Assembly (NCBI GenBank): GCA_030159075.1
Contig: BROG01000446.1
Location: 52,501 to 116,500 of the forward strand
Direction of reading: 5' to 3'
DNA length: 64,000 nucleotides
Source of the DNA: Atrina japonica
Lineage: Eukaryota > Mollusca > Bivalvia > Pterioida > Pinnidae
Made by a program: the position numbers and the translations under genes
Shown: positions 35,932 through 47,294 of the stretch, in pieces
Numbering within the stretch: position 1 is the stretch's first letter
Layout: each line of letters starts with the position of its first letter
Notes under the pieces: generated by a model
Told to the model about the DNA's origin: nothing
The model's input: only the letters and a program-made list of their open reading frames with translations
Databases searched by the model: none

Positions 35932-37165
35932 TGTTAAAGACAAGGATAAGAGAACATCTAAATGCCTTAATATAAATCTTATCTTGTTTATGAATTCCCT
36001 TAGAACGTTACCCCTACAATTTAATCATATTTCTCACTTTCATTTAAGAATCCTACGCAATAACTTCAATCATTAGCTTTTTATGTGAAGACAATTTCCA
36101 TCTTAAACAGTCTTACATAAAAATAATAAGTAGTTTCTTACAAACAATTTTACACAGGTACTTGGTCGTGTGTACAGGATCATAAAGTATAAATTATATT
36201 TGTTTTCAAATTGTGGTAATAAAAATGTCGCGAGAGGGCAATAACCTTAATAAAATATAGAAAATATACAGTAAATATGCAAGATATATCTGTACACAAG
36301 GGTTGTTGATGCTTTTGGATATGATAGGCTGTCTATATATCATTTCACTATGACCTCCGTCATTGACTGTACCCACTGAACCTAAATATTCAGTAACGTG
36401 TTTGACCAGAACTTTGTAAACAAATATATCATGATAGGGCAAATAGCCATATACTTGTAAATAAATCCATCAACGGTAATTATTCAATTTAGGAAGCCAC
36501 TACGATGAGTTGATTATACTGTTTTCTTTTATTCAGTGAACGCTCCTCTACCTTTTGATTTCAATTACTGTTTAATTTAAAATTCTGATGTTTCGCTTTC
36601 ATGTAGAGATTGCAAGAGTTAATGAGAACGTGTATATGATAGTAACACGAATATCAAACGATGCACCAGTTTCCCATGGGTTGTGACGAACTACTGTCCT
36701 GTCTGAATTGTGTAGTTTCCATTCTAACTGAACATTTCTATGAAAAATGAATTCGATTATTACGTCTTTTTTCTGTTACGGTTGAATGCATCAAAATCAT
36801 AAAATAATTTTGTGAATTGTGAAAGAAAGCACTTTTTACGTATTTTTTATTAAACGCACTCCAGGCCTGAATCTATAAAACTTAAGAATTTTAAAATCAC
36901 ACCAGAGAATATTCTCTACTTACTGAAATAACAAATCACTGAAAAAGATTTAAAAATCAGTCAAAGATTTTAAGATTTATGTTTGCAACGAATTAAAATA
37001 TACACTTTTTCATCAGTGAAACATTGTTGTTATTCATTATGTGCTGCGTTTCGGAAGCAGGAATACAGTCTGCTTTCTTATATTAAAATAGACCCTAAAT
37101 AAGTTGTAACCCATGATCCTCTATTAAATATCACGTTTGATGTGCATGCCTAATAATATTCACCG
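35932..37165. other. Non-coding stretch
   Basis: AT-rich; nothing recognised. Confidence 0.4.
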
Positions 37166-37335
37166 CTTGTGGTGGTCAAGTGGCAGAGAATTCGGCTCGC
37201 AAGTTAAAGGTCCCAAACTTTAAACATGTTAGTGACCGTTCCTTCGCCAAGAGCTGGGCTCATGAAGTAAACGTCACGGGTTTTAGGATGTGACTTAAGC
37301 CCGAGACTCCCGTACCATGATTGGCGTGGTACATA
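37166..37335 (+). mobile_element. tRNA-headed SINE, another family (S4)
   Basis: The head GTGGTGGTCAAGTGGCAGAG with AATTCGGCTCGCAAGTTAAA resembles a tRNA 5' half. A body follows with CTTCGCCAAGAGCTGGGCTC, AAACGTCACGGGTTTTAGGA and GACTCCCGTACCATG. The B box is decayed. Confidence 0.55.
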
Positions 37336-37599
37336 AACGAACAGTTACTGCATTTGCGTCAATTCATAACATAGCTCAAAATTCGTGGTACTTCAACTAA
37401 AGATTAATGTTTAAATCCCTATATAAACAGAAAAGTCTTGGATGGATTCTAAGCAATAATAAAAAACAAAACAAAAGACTAATATTCCGACATTAGATCA
37501 AAATTATTAACCTCACTTCTCTATATAGCGATACATTATTGTCACAAGAACAAAAAATATATTCTAAACTGAAAACTTTCTGGTCGATCTGAATATTAT

Positions 37600-37690
37600 A
37601 AACATAATATCAAAGTGATAATGCTCAAGACGATATTTTCTATCAATTAGACTTCATCAGTTGAGCTCCAGTTTGAAATATTATGTTATA
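37600..37690 (-). mobile_element. Hammerhead-bearing repeat (copy 3)
   Basis: Minus-strand repeat in which the ribozyme-like core is followed by ACTTTGATATTATG, a variant of the ACTTTGGTATTGTA end of copies 1 and 4. Confidence 0.55.
37623..37666 (-). ncRNA. Hammerhead ribozyme, type I-like, best copy
   Basis: On the minus strand: stem I arm GCTCAA, core CTGATGA, stem II GTC-TAAT-TGAT, core GAAA, a minimal stem III, cleavage triplet GTC and the complementary stem I arm TTGAGC. Six-base stem I pairing is exact and all three core words are intact. Stem II has a G-U pair and stem III is very weak (ATATC where others have CGATC), so activity would be low or would need dimerisation, as known for hammerheads with tiny stem III. 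Confidence 0.65.
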
Positions 37691-37737
37691 TTCCTTGTAG
37701 ATTAGAAGCTGTCGAAATGTCCTCGCCAATTATCATC

Positions 37738-37880
37738 AGTATCCGTGGGACAGGTCGGCAAAGAATGCTTACTCCTCCATGATGCCTGATACTATCTCTG
37801 TATTTCCAGAGGTCAATGTCTGATCAATATCCAGAATTTTTGTAAAATCCTTACTGTTACCCCTTCGGTATCTATGATAA
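37738..37880 (+). mobile_element. PLE family 1, degenerate solo 3' end (M)
   Basis: ACAGGTCGGCAAAGAATGCT, TACTCCTCCATGATGCCTGA, TTTCCAGAGGTCAATGTCTG and TTCGGTATCTATGA follow the order of the 3' block. Placed head-to-head with the minus-strand hammerhead repeat. Confidence 0.6.
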
Positions 37881-38599
37881 TTGTTTCATCTTCTGCCACC
37901 AAGACGTGTAAAACCACTCTTTTGGAGGATAGAGGAAATCAATATAAATCAAAAAGCAAGTTCTGATATATGGTGCCATGTTGTAAATCTGATTCCAGAG
38001 AGAAAAATAAGCCAGATGAATATCCATGGATGGACGACAATTCATTTAAACGAATTTCCCAATAAAAATATGAACCTGCAACTGAAGCGTATTTATGTCT
38101 ATGATACGCCGTCACTGACACTGATATAAACAAATAAGGATTATACACCTAGCCAACAACTCAAAGTTTATAAGTTAAGTAGGACTTTTTGTATCAATCT
38201 GAACTTTAACATTTATCAACTGATACAAAGACTCATATAGGATGCCCGCCATTTTGTCCAAAATAGGCCTTAAGTTTTGTCACGTGGTGATGAAAGTCAC
38301 ATGACAGAGAGTGGCCTGTCGAGGGATCTCTGAAACGACGAATTGCTTGTTTTGTCCTGGTTCCAACGACATGCGTACAAACGTTACATAATATATAGCC
38401 AATAATTGTGGTCTAAATCCATTAAATCTATTATCAGGTGTTTTGTGTAAGATATTCATTTTATGGATTTTTATGGATGAAATCAAGTGTTTACTTCGTT
38501 TTTACTTCTCAGTCTTAAAATACCAATACATATTCATCGGCTATACAACAGTCTTCCGACTTGACATATTGTTTCATATCCATATCGAAATAATACATA

Positions 38600-38815
38600 C
38601 TACACATAGGCGTCGGAAGCAAATTGAAAGTAGAGGGGCTAAACCAACTTAAAACACACACACGCCAGAAGTGGGGGGGCTAAACCAACATAAAACACAC
38701 ACACGCCAGAAACGTCTTGGGGGCTAAGCCCCAATTTTCAACACCTATGCCTATCTTTGCAAAAAAGTGGGGGGGGGGGGGGGCTAAGCCCCCCCCCCCT
38801 CAATATTTTCGTCAG
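38600..38815. repeat. G-run/C-run repeat cluster
   Basis: GGGGCTAAACCAACTTAAAA, then CACACACACGCCAGAA, occurs twice. It is followed by GGGGGCTAAGCCCC and a long GGGG...GGCTAAGCC...CCCC stretch (38767-38809) that is a near-perfect palindrome. TAGGCGTCGGAAGC at the left edge and ACACCTATGCC on the right suggest an inverted-repeat mobile element. Confidence 0.6.
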
Positions 38816-40880
38816 GCCAAAGTGCCATACATGTCTTTATTTAATTGTTGATCTTTATCATTTTTCCCGTTACATTAATTGTCAGATCAACAAAGCATAC
38901 GTAGACAAAAAGATGCCTTTCCTGCGACTTAAATGTACAAATATTTTAAGACGTGACATTTAAACGCAGTGTAATAAAAAATCACATACGATGTCGAAAA
39001 GTGAATTTATAATATTAAGTTATAACACTTCAAACGTATTACATACGATGCCGAAAAGTACATTTATATTTAATATTAAAATATAACACTCAAATGTATC
39101 TTTGTTTATTAAGTGTTAATGTCAGATTAGTTTGATTATTGCTCATATCTGGACCCATCAAATATAAACCAATTAATTTTAACAGGTGTAAATTTAAAAG
39201 ATGGTTTTGGATAACTGTAAACAAGTCTTATTTTAATTTTGTCGCAATTCTCGTGTAACACATATTGTTTACAATATTCTTTAATATCAAATCCGAGATA
39301 CGTCAATTTTATTTTTAAGACCTTGACAGATACAAAACCCATTTCCCCCAGGTGATTACTGTAGCCAGCGATATATAATATATTTCTAATACCTTTGAGA
39401 TGCCATTCTTGATATTACTACATCGTCAGCTTTTTGTGCTAGAAATCTCCGTGTGATCTGAAGGAGATAAACTTTATCGGTAACAAACAAGAAAATATAG
39501 AGTAACAATAATCCCACCTGAGGTCGAGAAGAACCTTGTATTGAAATATTGTCCTATAATTGTGAACCTGTTCACCTGCATCAACAGGTATGGCCAGGTA
39601 AAACACTCAGATTTGAGATTTAGGTAGGTTGGGTATGTTATCTATAGTAATTAATATCTTTTGATGAGTGGTGTTGGGTGCAAGAATAGATAAGCTATGG
39701 GTTGTAAGGGTAGATGCAGTACATCTATTTGTGCCTAAAGGTGAAGGCAACAAGTTGTGTCAAGGTCAAACGAGTAAGACAAAACCATAAAAATATATCC
39801 AATAAAATCCAATGTCCTCCAAAGGGAAGAATCGTTATGCGAAAAAAAACGCTGAATTTTCACTAATTTTCAGCCCCTTGGCCTTTATCAAGTGAAAAAC
39901 GACAATATGCATATTAGTTACATAGTACTAAGTCTGCACAATAAACAGTTCCATTCATGATCTTATATCACATTTAAAAATATTACTTACATTTGTTTGC
40001 AAATATGATTTGTTTACAACATTCGGAGAACGCTCCACTAAGCTCAAACTAAGTGTCAAAAAGTTATTTCCCTTGAATTAAGGTAAATTTTATTTACAAA
40101 ATCTCCGCTTTGTTTAAAATTCCTATATGTTTGTTATTGTTTTGCAAGCAATATATTAAAGTATAATGTTCTGTTATATACCTCAAATAACTGTCTCAAA
40201 TAGATAATTCAAACAAACTCAAGATTTACACGTGTATGATAAAACTAGAAATAATAATATGAACAATACAAATACTAATTTACTCTATTTATGCCTTTAA
40301 GAAAGCTCAAACTGAAATTCTAGACTAAGTAGACAAAAGTTGTAATAACAATATATATAATCGTTGATCGTAGGCATAATTAATAAGATTAATTATGAAC
40401 TTTCAGTTTTACAAAGAAAATTATATTCTCAATTAACTCTACTTATTTCAACCTCAGAGCCTTGCCAAATCTTTCTTTGTTTCACATAGGGGATGCTATC
40501 CCCCGATATAAACACGTCACAGAATTGCCAACTCTGGACTAAAGGTCTTATTAAACAATGGGCTATGATAGTGGCAAGCACTCAGATGTCGCTAGCCGAC
40601 CTCTTAATTGCACTTAAACCGTATTTAGACAGCTATTGGTGTGTCATCGTAGTGTCATCATTTACCTAGTTAATTAACACCAGAATTGTGTTCTTCTAAA
40701 ATCCAAACTTTTCTAACATATTAAAAAATTAGTTCTAAATTAAATAAAAATAAAAATATTTATTTACCATTAAAAAGTTCATTTCAAACCCATATTTTTG
40801 ATACAAATATGACCGGATAATATGCATTAATTTTTATAAAAATGTTACTAAAATTATGTACAAGAACCTTGTATACAAAT
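38816..40880. other. Non-coding stretch
   Basis: No gene recognised. A near-repeat of CATACGATG(T/C)CGAAAAGT lies at 38985-39060. Confidence 0.4.
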
Positions 40881-41266
40881 ACAATCAAACCTGTTTTCAG
40901 CAGCCACTCAAAGAAAATTGAAAAAGTGGCTGCATAAGACAGGTGGCCTTTGGTTCCAGATTGACAAAAATCACAAGTAAATTAATGTCCACTATGCAGT
41001 GTATAGCAACACATGTATATTCATGTACCAATATGTGATAGTTTGATGTTAAGATGATTGGGTTCAAAATCATGTACATTACAGCAACATGTACAGTGCT
41101 GCCCAACTAAACTGTTTACAGGTTTTCTAAAATTAGATCATGCGATCAACTATCCTAAAAAAAATGGCGGCTGAAAACAGTGTGACCAAGCATTCTGTCT
41201 TGTATATCACTGGCCTTTGGCCACGTTAGACAGGTGGCTGCTGGCCTTTAAGGCAGGTTTGACTGT
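40881..41266. mobile_element. MITE with CAGTCAAACCTG-type TIRs and TA flanks
   Basis: The left end CAATCAAACCTG and right end CAGGTTTGACTG are inverted repeats with one mismatch; each is bordered by TA. Subterminal GCAGCCAC/GTGGCTGC words also recur. Length about 385 bp and no coding potential. TA target duplication is typical of Tc1/mariner-type mobilisation, which is inference here. Confidence 0.75.
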
Positions 41267-41398
41267 ACATGTATATACTATTTTATAAGAATATACTAGT
41301 CATGATGCATATTTAAATATTTTATTGAATATTTGAAATATGTCATATGACAATAGCACTATTTGCTAAGATATTAATTTTTCGGTTGGTTCCTCTAA

Positions 41399-41568
41399 AA
41401 CCGCGTTGGCAATACCTTTAGATTTATTATTTGGCCTTGTATTATATCACGTTTTCTTTCGTTTCACGATTAATATACATTTATTTAAATTTGAGCTCAA
41501 CTGATGAAACGATCGTCTTGAGCATTTGTTTTGGCCTATTTTGTAACACTATAACTTTGGTATTGTAA
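41399..41568 (+). mobile_element. Hammerhead-bearing repeat (copy 4)
   Basis: Aligns with 5161-5313 on both sides of the core and ends AACTTTGGTATTGTAAA. Confidence 0.65.
41495..41523 (+). ncRNA. Hammerhead motif lacking stem II (copy 4)
   Basis: GCTCAA-CTGATGAA-ACGATCGTC-TTGAGC. Stem I is perfect (six pairs) and the cleavage triplet is present, but stem II and the GAAA core are removed, apparently by deletion between two GAA words. Inactive. Confidence 0.6.
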
Positions 41569-41720
41569 ATAAAATTTTAAGCTCATTTAAGCAGACAGTA
41601 TTACATAGTCCAAGTATAGAAAATATGTAATATCGTCCTTAATGTAATATTAATTATCTTTTATACCGAGTGTCATGTTTGTTTTCTTTAAAATATTACC
41701 ATAGATATTTTACATCTCAG

Positions 41721-41852
41721 CTATTAACCAGCAAGCTAAAAAATGCAAAACAAATAGCCTACAAACATTTTGGCTACGACGAAAAGCTCTCACTGGACGA
41801 ACCATTCAAGCATAACGTTGGCGCGTGTGACATTTTTGGAATGTCATCCTAG
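41721..41852 (+). CDS. Possible terminal exon, unidentified
   Basis: An acceptor-like TATTTTACATCTCAG ends at 41720. It is followed by 43 open codons (LLTSKLKNAKQIAYKHFGYD..., ending FGMSS) and a stop. Base composition is less AT-rich and the residues more mixed than the surroundings. I do not recognise the protein and see no partner exon, so this is a candidate only. Confidence 0.25.
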   Translation, partial: LLTSKLKNAKQIAYKHFGYDEKLSLDEPFKHNVGACDIFGMSS

Positions 41853-42419
41853 CTTCTTTATCTTTGTTAAATGAGCGGGTGACATTGAAAATTTTCAAAT
41901 CTCTCTCAACCAATCATATTACGAGATTGTAACAGATGGTAGAATAAAGTAAATTTTCTGGTTTAGTTAAAAGTGAAAATCATATGTAACTGAGAGTTGA
42001 AAACAATAATTATTCTCCAGAGCATGAGTGGAAAGCATGTAAATATGTACTTTTGTCAAAAGCAATTTAAAAGGTGTTATTTCCTGTCATATAGAACAAG
42101 AAACGAGTAGTATAAGCAATATGGCGTCTCCGATATCACTGGTTGTTACAACAAAACAATTTACATATCATAATTCAAGTTTTGCTTGTTTTGTGGTTTT
42201 TGTGGGAAGTAATCATTGTAATAATCCATCTTTCGAAGTTTTATTATCTAACGAAGTAATTAATTGTTCCGTTTTTCATATTTAAAAAATAAACGTAACA
42301 TGATCTATACACTAGTCGCTTTTAGTTTTTAAGCGATATATAATTCTGGCTACTGGTCTCTGTTTCAAATGTCAGTTTCGCAAGGTTCTTTTGTCATTTC
42401 AAATCTTAACATCTATTTT

Positions 42420-42510
42420 AAGTTCGAGTTCAACTGATGAAGTCTTATTGACAGATATGATATGTGTATTGGTTCTGTTTTGCAAAACATTATTGTATTG
42501 ATAATTTCCT
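42420..42510 (+). ncRNA. Hammerhead-like motif, partial (copy 5)
   Basis: GAGTTCAA-CTGATGA-AGTCTTATTGACA, then the GAAA/GTC side is lost (GATATGATATGTG). Downstream ATTGTATTGATAA resembles the usual end of the repeat. Confidence 0.5.
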
Positions 42511-42754
42511 CGATTCTTGAAAGATATATAAAAATTTTACACGAATATAATTACATTCTCGAAGGAAAAATACATTGTTAAGGCTCTAAATGCATATATA
42601 GGAATTGTTTAATTTTGAGGATTTCGGAAACTTTGTAAATACAACTGTATGTGCGAATATCTGTGCATATCCATTTACAACTTCAAGATTTTTTTTTCGA
42701 TTGGTTCCCTAAATTGAATCATAAGAAACATGTTGATAATTCAGAAAGAAAATG

Positions 42755-42832
42755 AAACAAACATGGGGACCAATTATATACAAAAACGGACTGTGGGAAA
42801 CCAAGAGGTGGGATCAGGTGTCTTAGTACAAA
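42755..42832 (-). mobile_element. PLE family 1, small 3' fragment (N)
   Basis: CTGATCCCACCTCTTGGTTT with CCCACAGTCCGTTTTTG on the minus strand; only the middle of the 3' block remains. Confidence 0.6.
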
Positions 42833-43564
42833 TCACCATTGCATACAACAAATAAGTAATTAGACATGTTTGAGCCCAAAAGTCACCTAAAGTATTCAGT
42901 TATCAAGCTTAACTTCTTCTATGTTATTAATGTAAAAACATTATTGCTTGTTTCTGGATATGCCTGCATACGAAACAATATTTTTAATCATTAACATCAA
43001 AAAGCATGTTGGGTCAAAGATGAGATTTTCCATTGAAAATGAAAAGTTTTAAATACTTTAACTATGTTAACCAAACTTAAGTATTGACTCAACCGATAAC
43101 ATTGTAATGACAGTTTTATTTTCAACCAGTTGGCCAACGCACACAAATTGTCAATACACTCTGCAGTTTGCAATATGTTGGGTGTGAACACGATTCTTCG
43201 CGCCCTCTTTTTATCGGCCAATCAATAGATAAAGTTCATGGTGCATATGAAATTATCTATACTGAGCATTCTCTGGCAACTTGAATTATTTATGATACAA
43301 AAGTAATGATGCCAATCAGTGAGATAGGATAGGCACAAACCAATTGAAAACACTTACTACAATGATATAAGCCAATAGGATAGACGATATTTTTTGCGCT
43401 TCTATTTAGTGTGCGTGCATGCGCGTGTGTTTGTGAATTAATTGGTAGCACTGAAAGAATAATTAAATGCCCATATTGCACAAAAATACTTAGAATTTAA
43501 AATTGTCCTCATGCAGTTATATCGACTGTATGCTAATTCTGAGCGTTATATATATCCGCATCGG
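42833..43564. other. Non-coding stretch
   Basis: Nothing recognised beyond a short GCATGCGCGTGTG alternating purine-pyrimidine tract near 43415. Confidence 0.4.
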
Positions 43565-43712
43565 TAATATGTGACCGGTCAACAGGGGATGCTTACTCCT
43601 CCAAGCTACCTGATCAAACCCCTGTATTTCCAGAGGTCCGTGTTTGTCCAAAATTCATCAGGTATGTATAATATGTATCTAAGACATCCTGAAGATCTGA
43701 GATTTTTATATA
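43565..43712 (+). mobile_element. PLE family 1, solo 3' end (O)
   Basis: GTGACCGGTCAACAGGGGAT, GCTTACTCCTCCAAGC, TTTCCAGAGGTCCGTGTTTG, GACATCCTGAAGATCTGAGA. The ACTTTGGTAT word is deleted just before CTGAGATTTTTATAT. Confidence 0.75.
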
Positions 43713-44034
43713 GAGCGCTTCCGCTTCCTATATTAATGTGTGAAGTTTTAATTTATTGTCGTTTAATGTTTTGCCCCTACTGGTCATTCCCATTGGATCA
43801 TCCAAATAGTTGCACCTTTTCCAGACAATGATTCACTCAATAGCACCATTGCCACAATTTATCCAGGTCATGTCCTACGTTTTTGTCGTCTGTTAGATTA
43901 CTCACACTTTTATTAACAAAGTACATTCTAGATATTTGTACAGTAGGAGCCCTAATACTTTACATCAATCGCTACATCTTTACTACAGGTAATTCTATTA
44001 CAGGAGTATTTAGCTGTGTTTTTCAAAACATTTT

Positions 44035-44130
44035 CTTTCCTTTCTACTTAGATTGATATACAATAACATAACACAGATATACAAAGGCATAAACATTCTT
44101 AAATTCCTATATATTTTGGGGGGGGGGGTG
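44035..44130 (-). repeat. Dispersed repeat D1 (copy 2)
   Basis: ACACAGATATACAAAGGCAT, AAATTCCTATATATTTTG match the reverse complement of parts of 46220-46275 and 46100-46150. Ends in a G-run. Confidence 0.5.
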
Positions 44131-44269
44131 TAAATACAACTAATACCCCTTTACGTCCATGTAAAACATTTTTTCTCTTTATCTTAAACAAGGCTGTTCG
44201 CCTTTTAGACGATGCTAAAAGTCCGATTCAGAAAAAAAATTGACCTGAAGTTTTATTTCAATTAGACGC

Positions 44270-44524
44270 ATGATACAGTACTTGACAGATCCCCATATCG
44301 ATGTATTTCCTGAGGTTGCACTAAGACAATTAATTGCCTCAGAGGATGGCGGTGCAGTAATAATTCCGGAGATTTCCTTCGTGTTAGAGAGCTTTCCCTG
44401 GAATGTAACTAATCAGTTAGGCGTAATTATGGGTATGTTCACCAATAGGACACATTTTTTGAGAGATTTAGAAATGTGTTCAAATTCAGCCATCAGGAAG
44501 GGTATTTTTTGGCCAATTACATGA
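44270..44524 (+). CDS. Unidentified 84-codon open frame
   Basis: The frame reads MIQYLTDPHIDVFPEVALRQ and continues with a mixed, globular-looking composition (IIPEISFVLESFPWNV, GMFTNRTHFLRDLEMCS). An acceptor-like TTTTATTTCAATTAG ends at 44264, so it might be part of an exon. No domain is recognised and no neighbouring exon is evident. It could equally be the decayed remains of a mobile-element protein. Confidence 0.25.
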   Translation: MIQYLTDPHIDVFPEVALRQLIASEDGGAVIIPEISFVLESFPWNVTNQLGVIMGMFTNRTHFLRDLEMCSNSAIRKGIFWPIT

Positions 44525-45895
44525 CTATAAAGCACATGACGTGTGTGATTTTGGTATAAACTAAGTCAGCCGCCTTCCTGTATAGGTATTTGATTTACAA
44601 TAGGGCCTACTATAAAATAGTGTTTCGTAATGACAGTATGTGTAAGTTTTAGACATATACACAATCCAAAATTCGCATGTTTGTAAATAAATGTTTATAA
44701 TCAGGGCGACACGACCTTTCCATGATCGCATCGTTTAAAACTGTAATTCAAAAATATCAAAGAATAGCGGAATTCTTAGAAGAGTGTTGTAACATGATAG
44801 ATGCAGACTAGTGACAGGTGAACCAAGAGAATGAGAGGCAGACAGAATAATCGTCTGATATTGAATCACCAAATAATAATAATAATAATAATAATAATGT
44901 GAGGTAAACAACTGTAATATCTATAAATACACACTGAACAAATGTCACGTATTCCATTACAATAGGTAATCTTTTAAATTTGATATGATTTCTCACCTAG
45001 AAATAATCCTTTACTAAAAAATATAATGTGTTTATATAATAAAATATTGTTTATCTGTATTAAATAAAAATATCCGGAGTTCATCGATTTGTTATATCAA
45101 TTTCTCGGCAATACATGAGGCATAACGTAAACAAGGTATAATATGAACATTAGGTGCATCAAAATAGAGTCTACATGACCTTCAAAAGTACGAACTGTAA
45201 AACCAGTGTATTTTATATATACATGCATATAACTGTCGTTGTCATGGAAACCACCGGTTGGCCAATTTACATACACACACACACACACTATGCACATATA
45301 CACACAAATGTGCGAACACATACATACTTACACACTATATATATATTATTACACAAAAACAATGTATATATACGTATGCAAACAAAGAGTGTACTTCCTG
45401 TAGTAAATGAAAAAATACGAAAACGATACGTACACAAGTATGTTTTTAAAATATCTCGACAAAATTTGAACGTGTGAATTGTGATATAAACAATGGAAAA
45501 CCGCGAACAATTTGTTTCATGCTTAAGACCTGTGTGGTATTGGACCAATGGGGAGCGGGACCCATTGGGTGTTCCTTGAATAATTGTCGTTTATCTAAAT
45601 GCGTCTTGTTTACCTTTCAAATAACAACTAAAATATCGGATATAGAAAAACGTAAAAATAACTTGTAAATTGTTTTATCTCATAAAATTGAAATAAAAGC
45701 TGCTGTTTCACCAGTAATCATGAAATTAAATTTGATACTTTTTCTATTATCAAAGTGATTCTATTAATATTAGTATTAATATTATTTACTGTGTACAGCT
45801 GTATGCCAAGGACGAGAGTGAAAATTAACAACGTACTCACAGACACTTTGAGAACTACTATATAAACTGCATAGAACCCATGGAGAGTATAATAA
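44525..45895. other. Non-coding stretch with simple repeats
   Basis: (AAT)n at 44871-44899 and a short (CA)n at 45272-45288 in a CA-rich zone extending to about 45340. No gene recognised. Confidence 0.5.
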
Positions 45896-46025
45896 TCCTT
45901 ATTATATCCCTCCTTTAGCATGTTGGGGGTACAAAAATGTCGTCTCAAAGTATACATATAAACTTAAAACTCTGTGAGTCGACATTTTTATACCCCCACC
46001 ATGCTAAAGAACGGGGTATAATATG
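45896..46025. mobile_element. Short foldback element
   Basis: The left arm (CCTTTAGCATGTTGGGGGTA, CAAAAATGTCG) and right arm (CGACATTTTTATACCCCCAC, CATGCTAAAG) are inverted repeats of about 33 bp separated by roughly 40 bp. Both ends continue as TATACCCC/TATATCCC-like words. It looks like a MITE or a solo foldback; no open frame. Confidence 0.75.
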
Positions 46026-46049
46026 ACATTAGCTGTGTTCATCAAAAAT

Positions 46050-46320
46050 CATTTTGATTTTTTTTCTACTTTTACTTCTTGTACAACATTATAACAAATG
46101 AGAGCCATACACAGGCATAAGAAATCTTCTCTCCCTATATATTTTGAGAAAATAAGGTCAGGTTCAGTGTGGCATGCATATACAAATAGTAGGGTTGAAC
46201 TAATCAGTTGCAAGTGAATAATTGCTAAACTTTCACAAAATTTATAGGAATTTGTTTTTATGCCTGTGTACATCTCTTATCAATCTAAGTTTTGAAAAGT
46301 AAAGATAAAAAAACATAGCT
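46050..46320 (+). repeat. Dispersed repeat D1 (copy 3)
   Basis: Longest copy of the repeat also seen at 7675-7855 (same strand) and 44035-44130 (inverted). Confidence 0.5.
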
Positions 46321-47290
46321 AACACCCCTTTAAGACAATATAATTACGTCCAACCCATCAATTCATATGGTCAAACAAACACCTCGTTCAAGCGAAATAA
46401 AATATCAACGACACACACACACACACACATAACCAGAAACACACCTAACTGCCTTCTTATATCACTATCCAGCCGGCCAGGAAAAGATGGTCGTAAAGTG
46501 GTTGTATCTAGGAAGCGCAAAGTTCCGGAACGGATCATTGCTGTGCCGGATAAGACTTAAGGAGACTTTCCGAATGAATGTTGTGACTACAGGAGTTACG
46601 GGTTATTTTTTCATTGGAAATTGATGATTGGTAAACATTTCAATACTTCCTGGAATTCGAAAATATTGCTCATGACATTCATTTCTTTATTTGGTAAAAG
46701 AAATCGATCATCCATCATTTTCATTATTATGTGCATAAGTGTATATCCGGTTTTCAATACAGATACAAGCGACTAGCGGTGATGATATGATGCATAGACT
46801 TTAATTTGTGGTTAAATGACAAACTTTAAACAGTTAAAAATCGGTGTCACTGGGTTCGTACAGAAGAATGTAAGACTACGTGTTGGTATTAATGCACTTC
46901 GAGATGCATATAATTAAGTACAAATAAAAGTGCAAGAGGAGACCAGAAATATTTCCTTTGATTTTCAAGATATCTCCGCTAACTTGGGAAGATGAAAGAT
47001 CTGACAATGTATTTCTGTAAATTTTATGTAATTATCATAATTACCTAAAAGTCATTCGGTTGTTAATATCATTATAATTGTCGCCATCATAGTCGTCATT
47101 GCCGTCGTCATCATCGCCATCTAACTTTATATCCAGTCATCTATCCATTCATCTGCATATGCCTTTTCTACACAGGCCTACATAATAAGGATCACTCTAC
47201 AGCCATTTTACTCCCCAACCGGTTACTGGAGGATTATAATTTTACGTTGTGGCCCTGTCAGTTTGCTTTATCCGGGTTATATCTTCCTCA
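46321..47290. other. Non-coding stretch
   Basis: (CA)n at 46410-46428 and a GTC/ATC-rich simple stretch at 47090-47125. No gene recognised. Confidence 0.4.
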
Positions 47291-47294
47291 TCTC

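Noticed and set aside
45154..45548. Overlapping His/Thr-rich and Cys/Val-rich frames
   Set aside because: They come from a CA/TA-rich simple-sequence zone.
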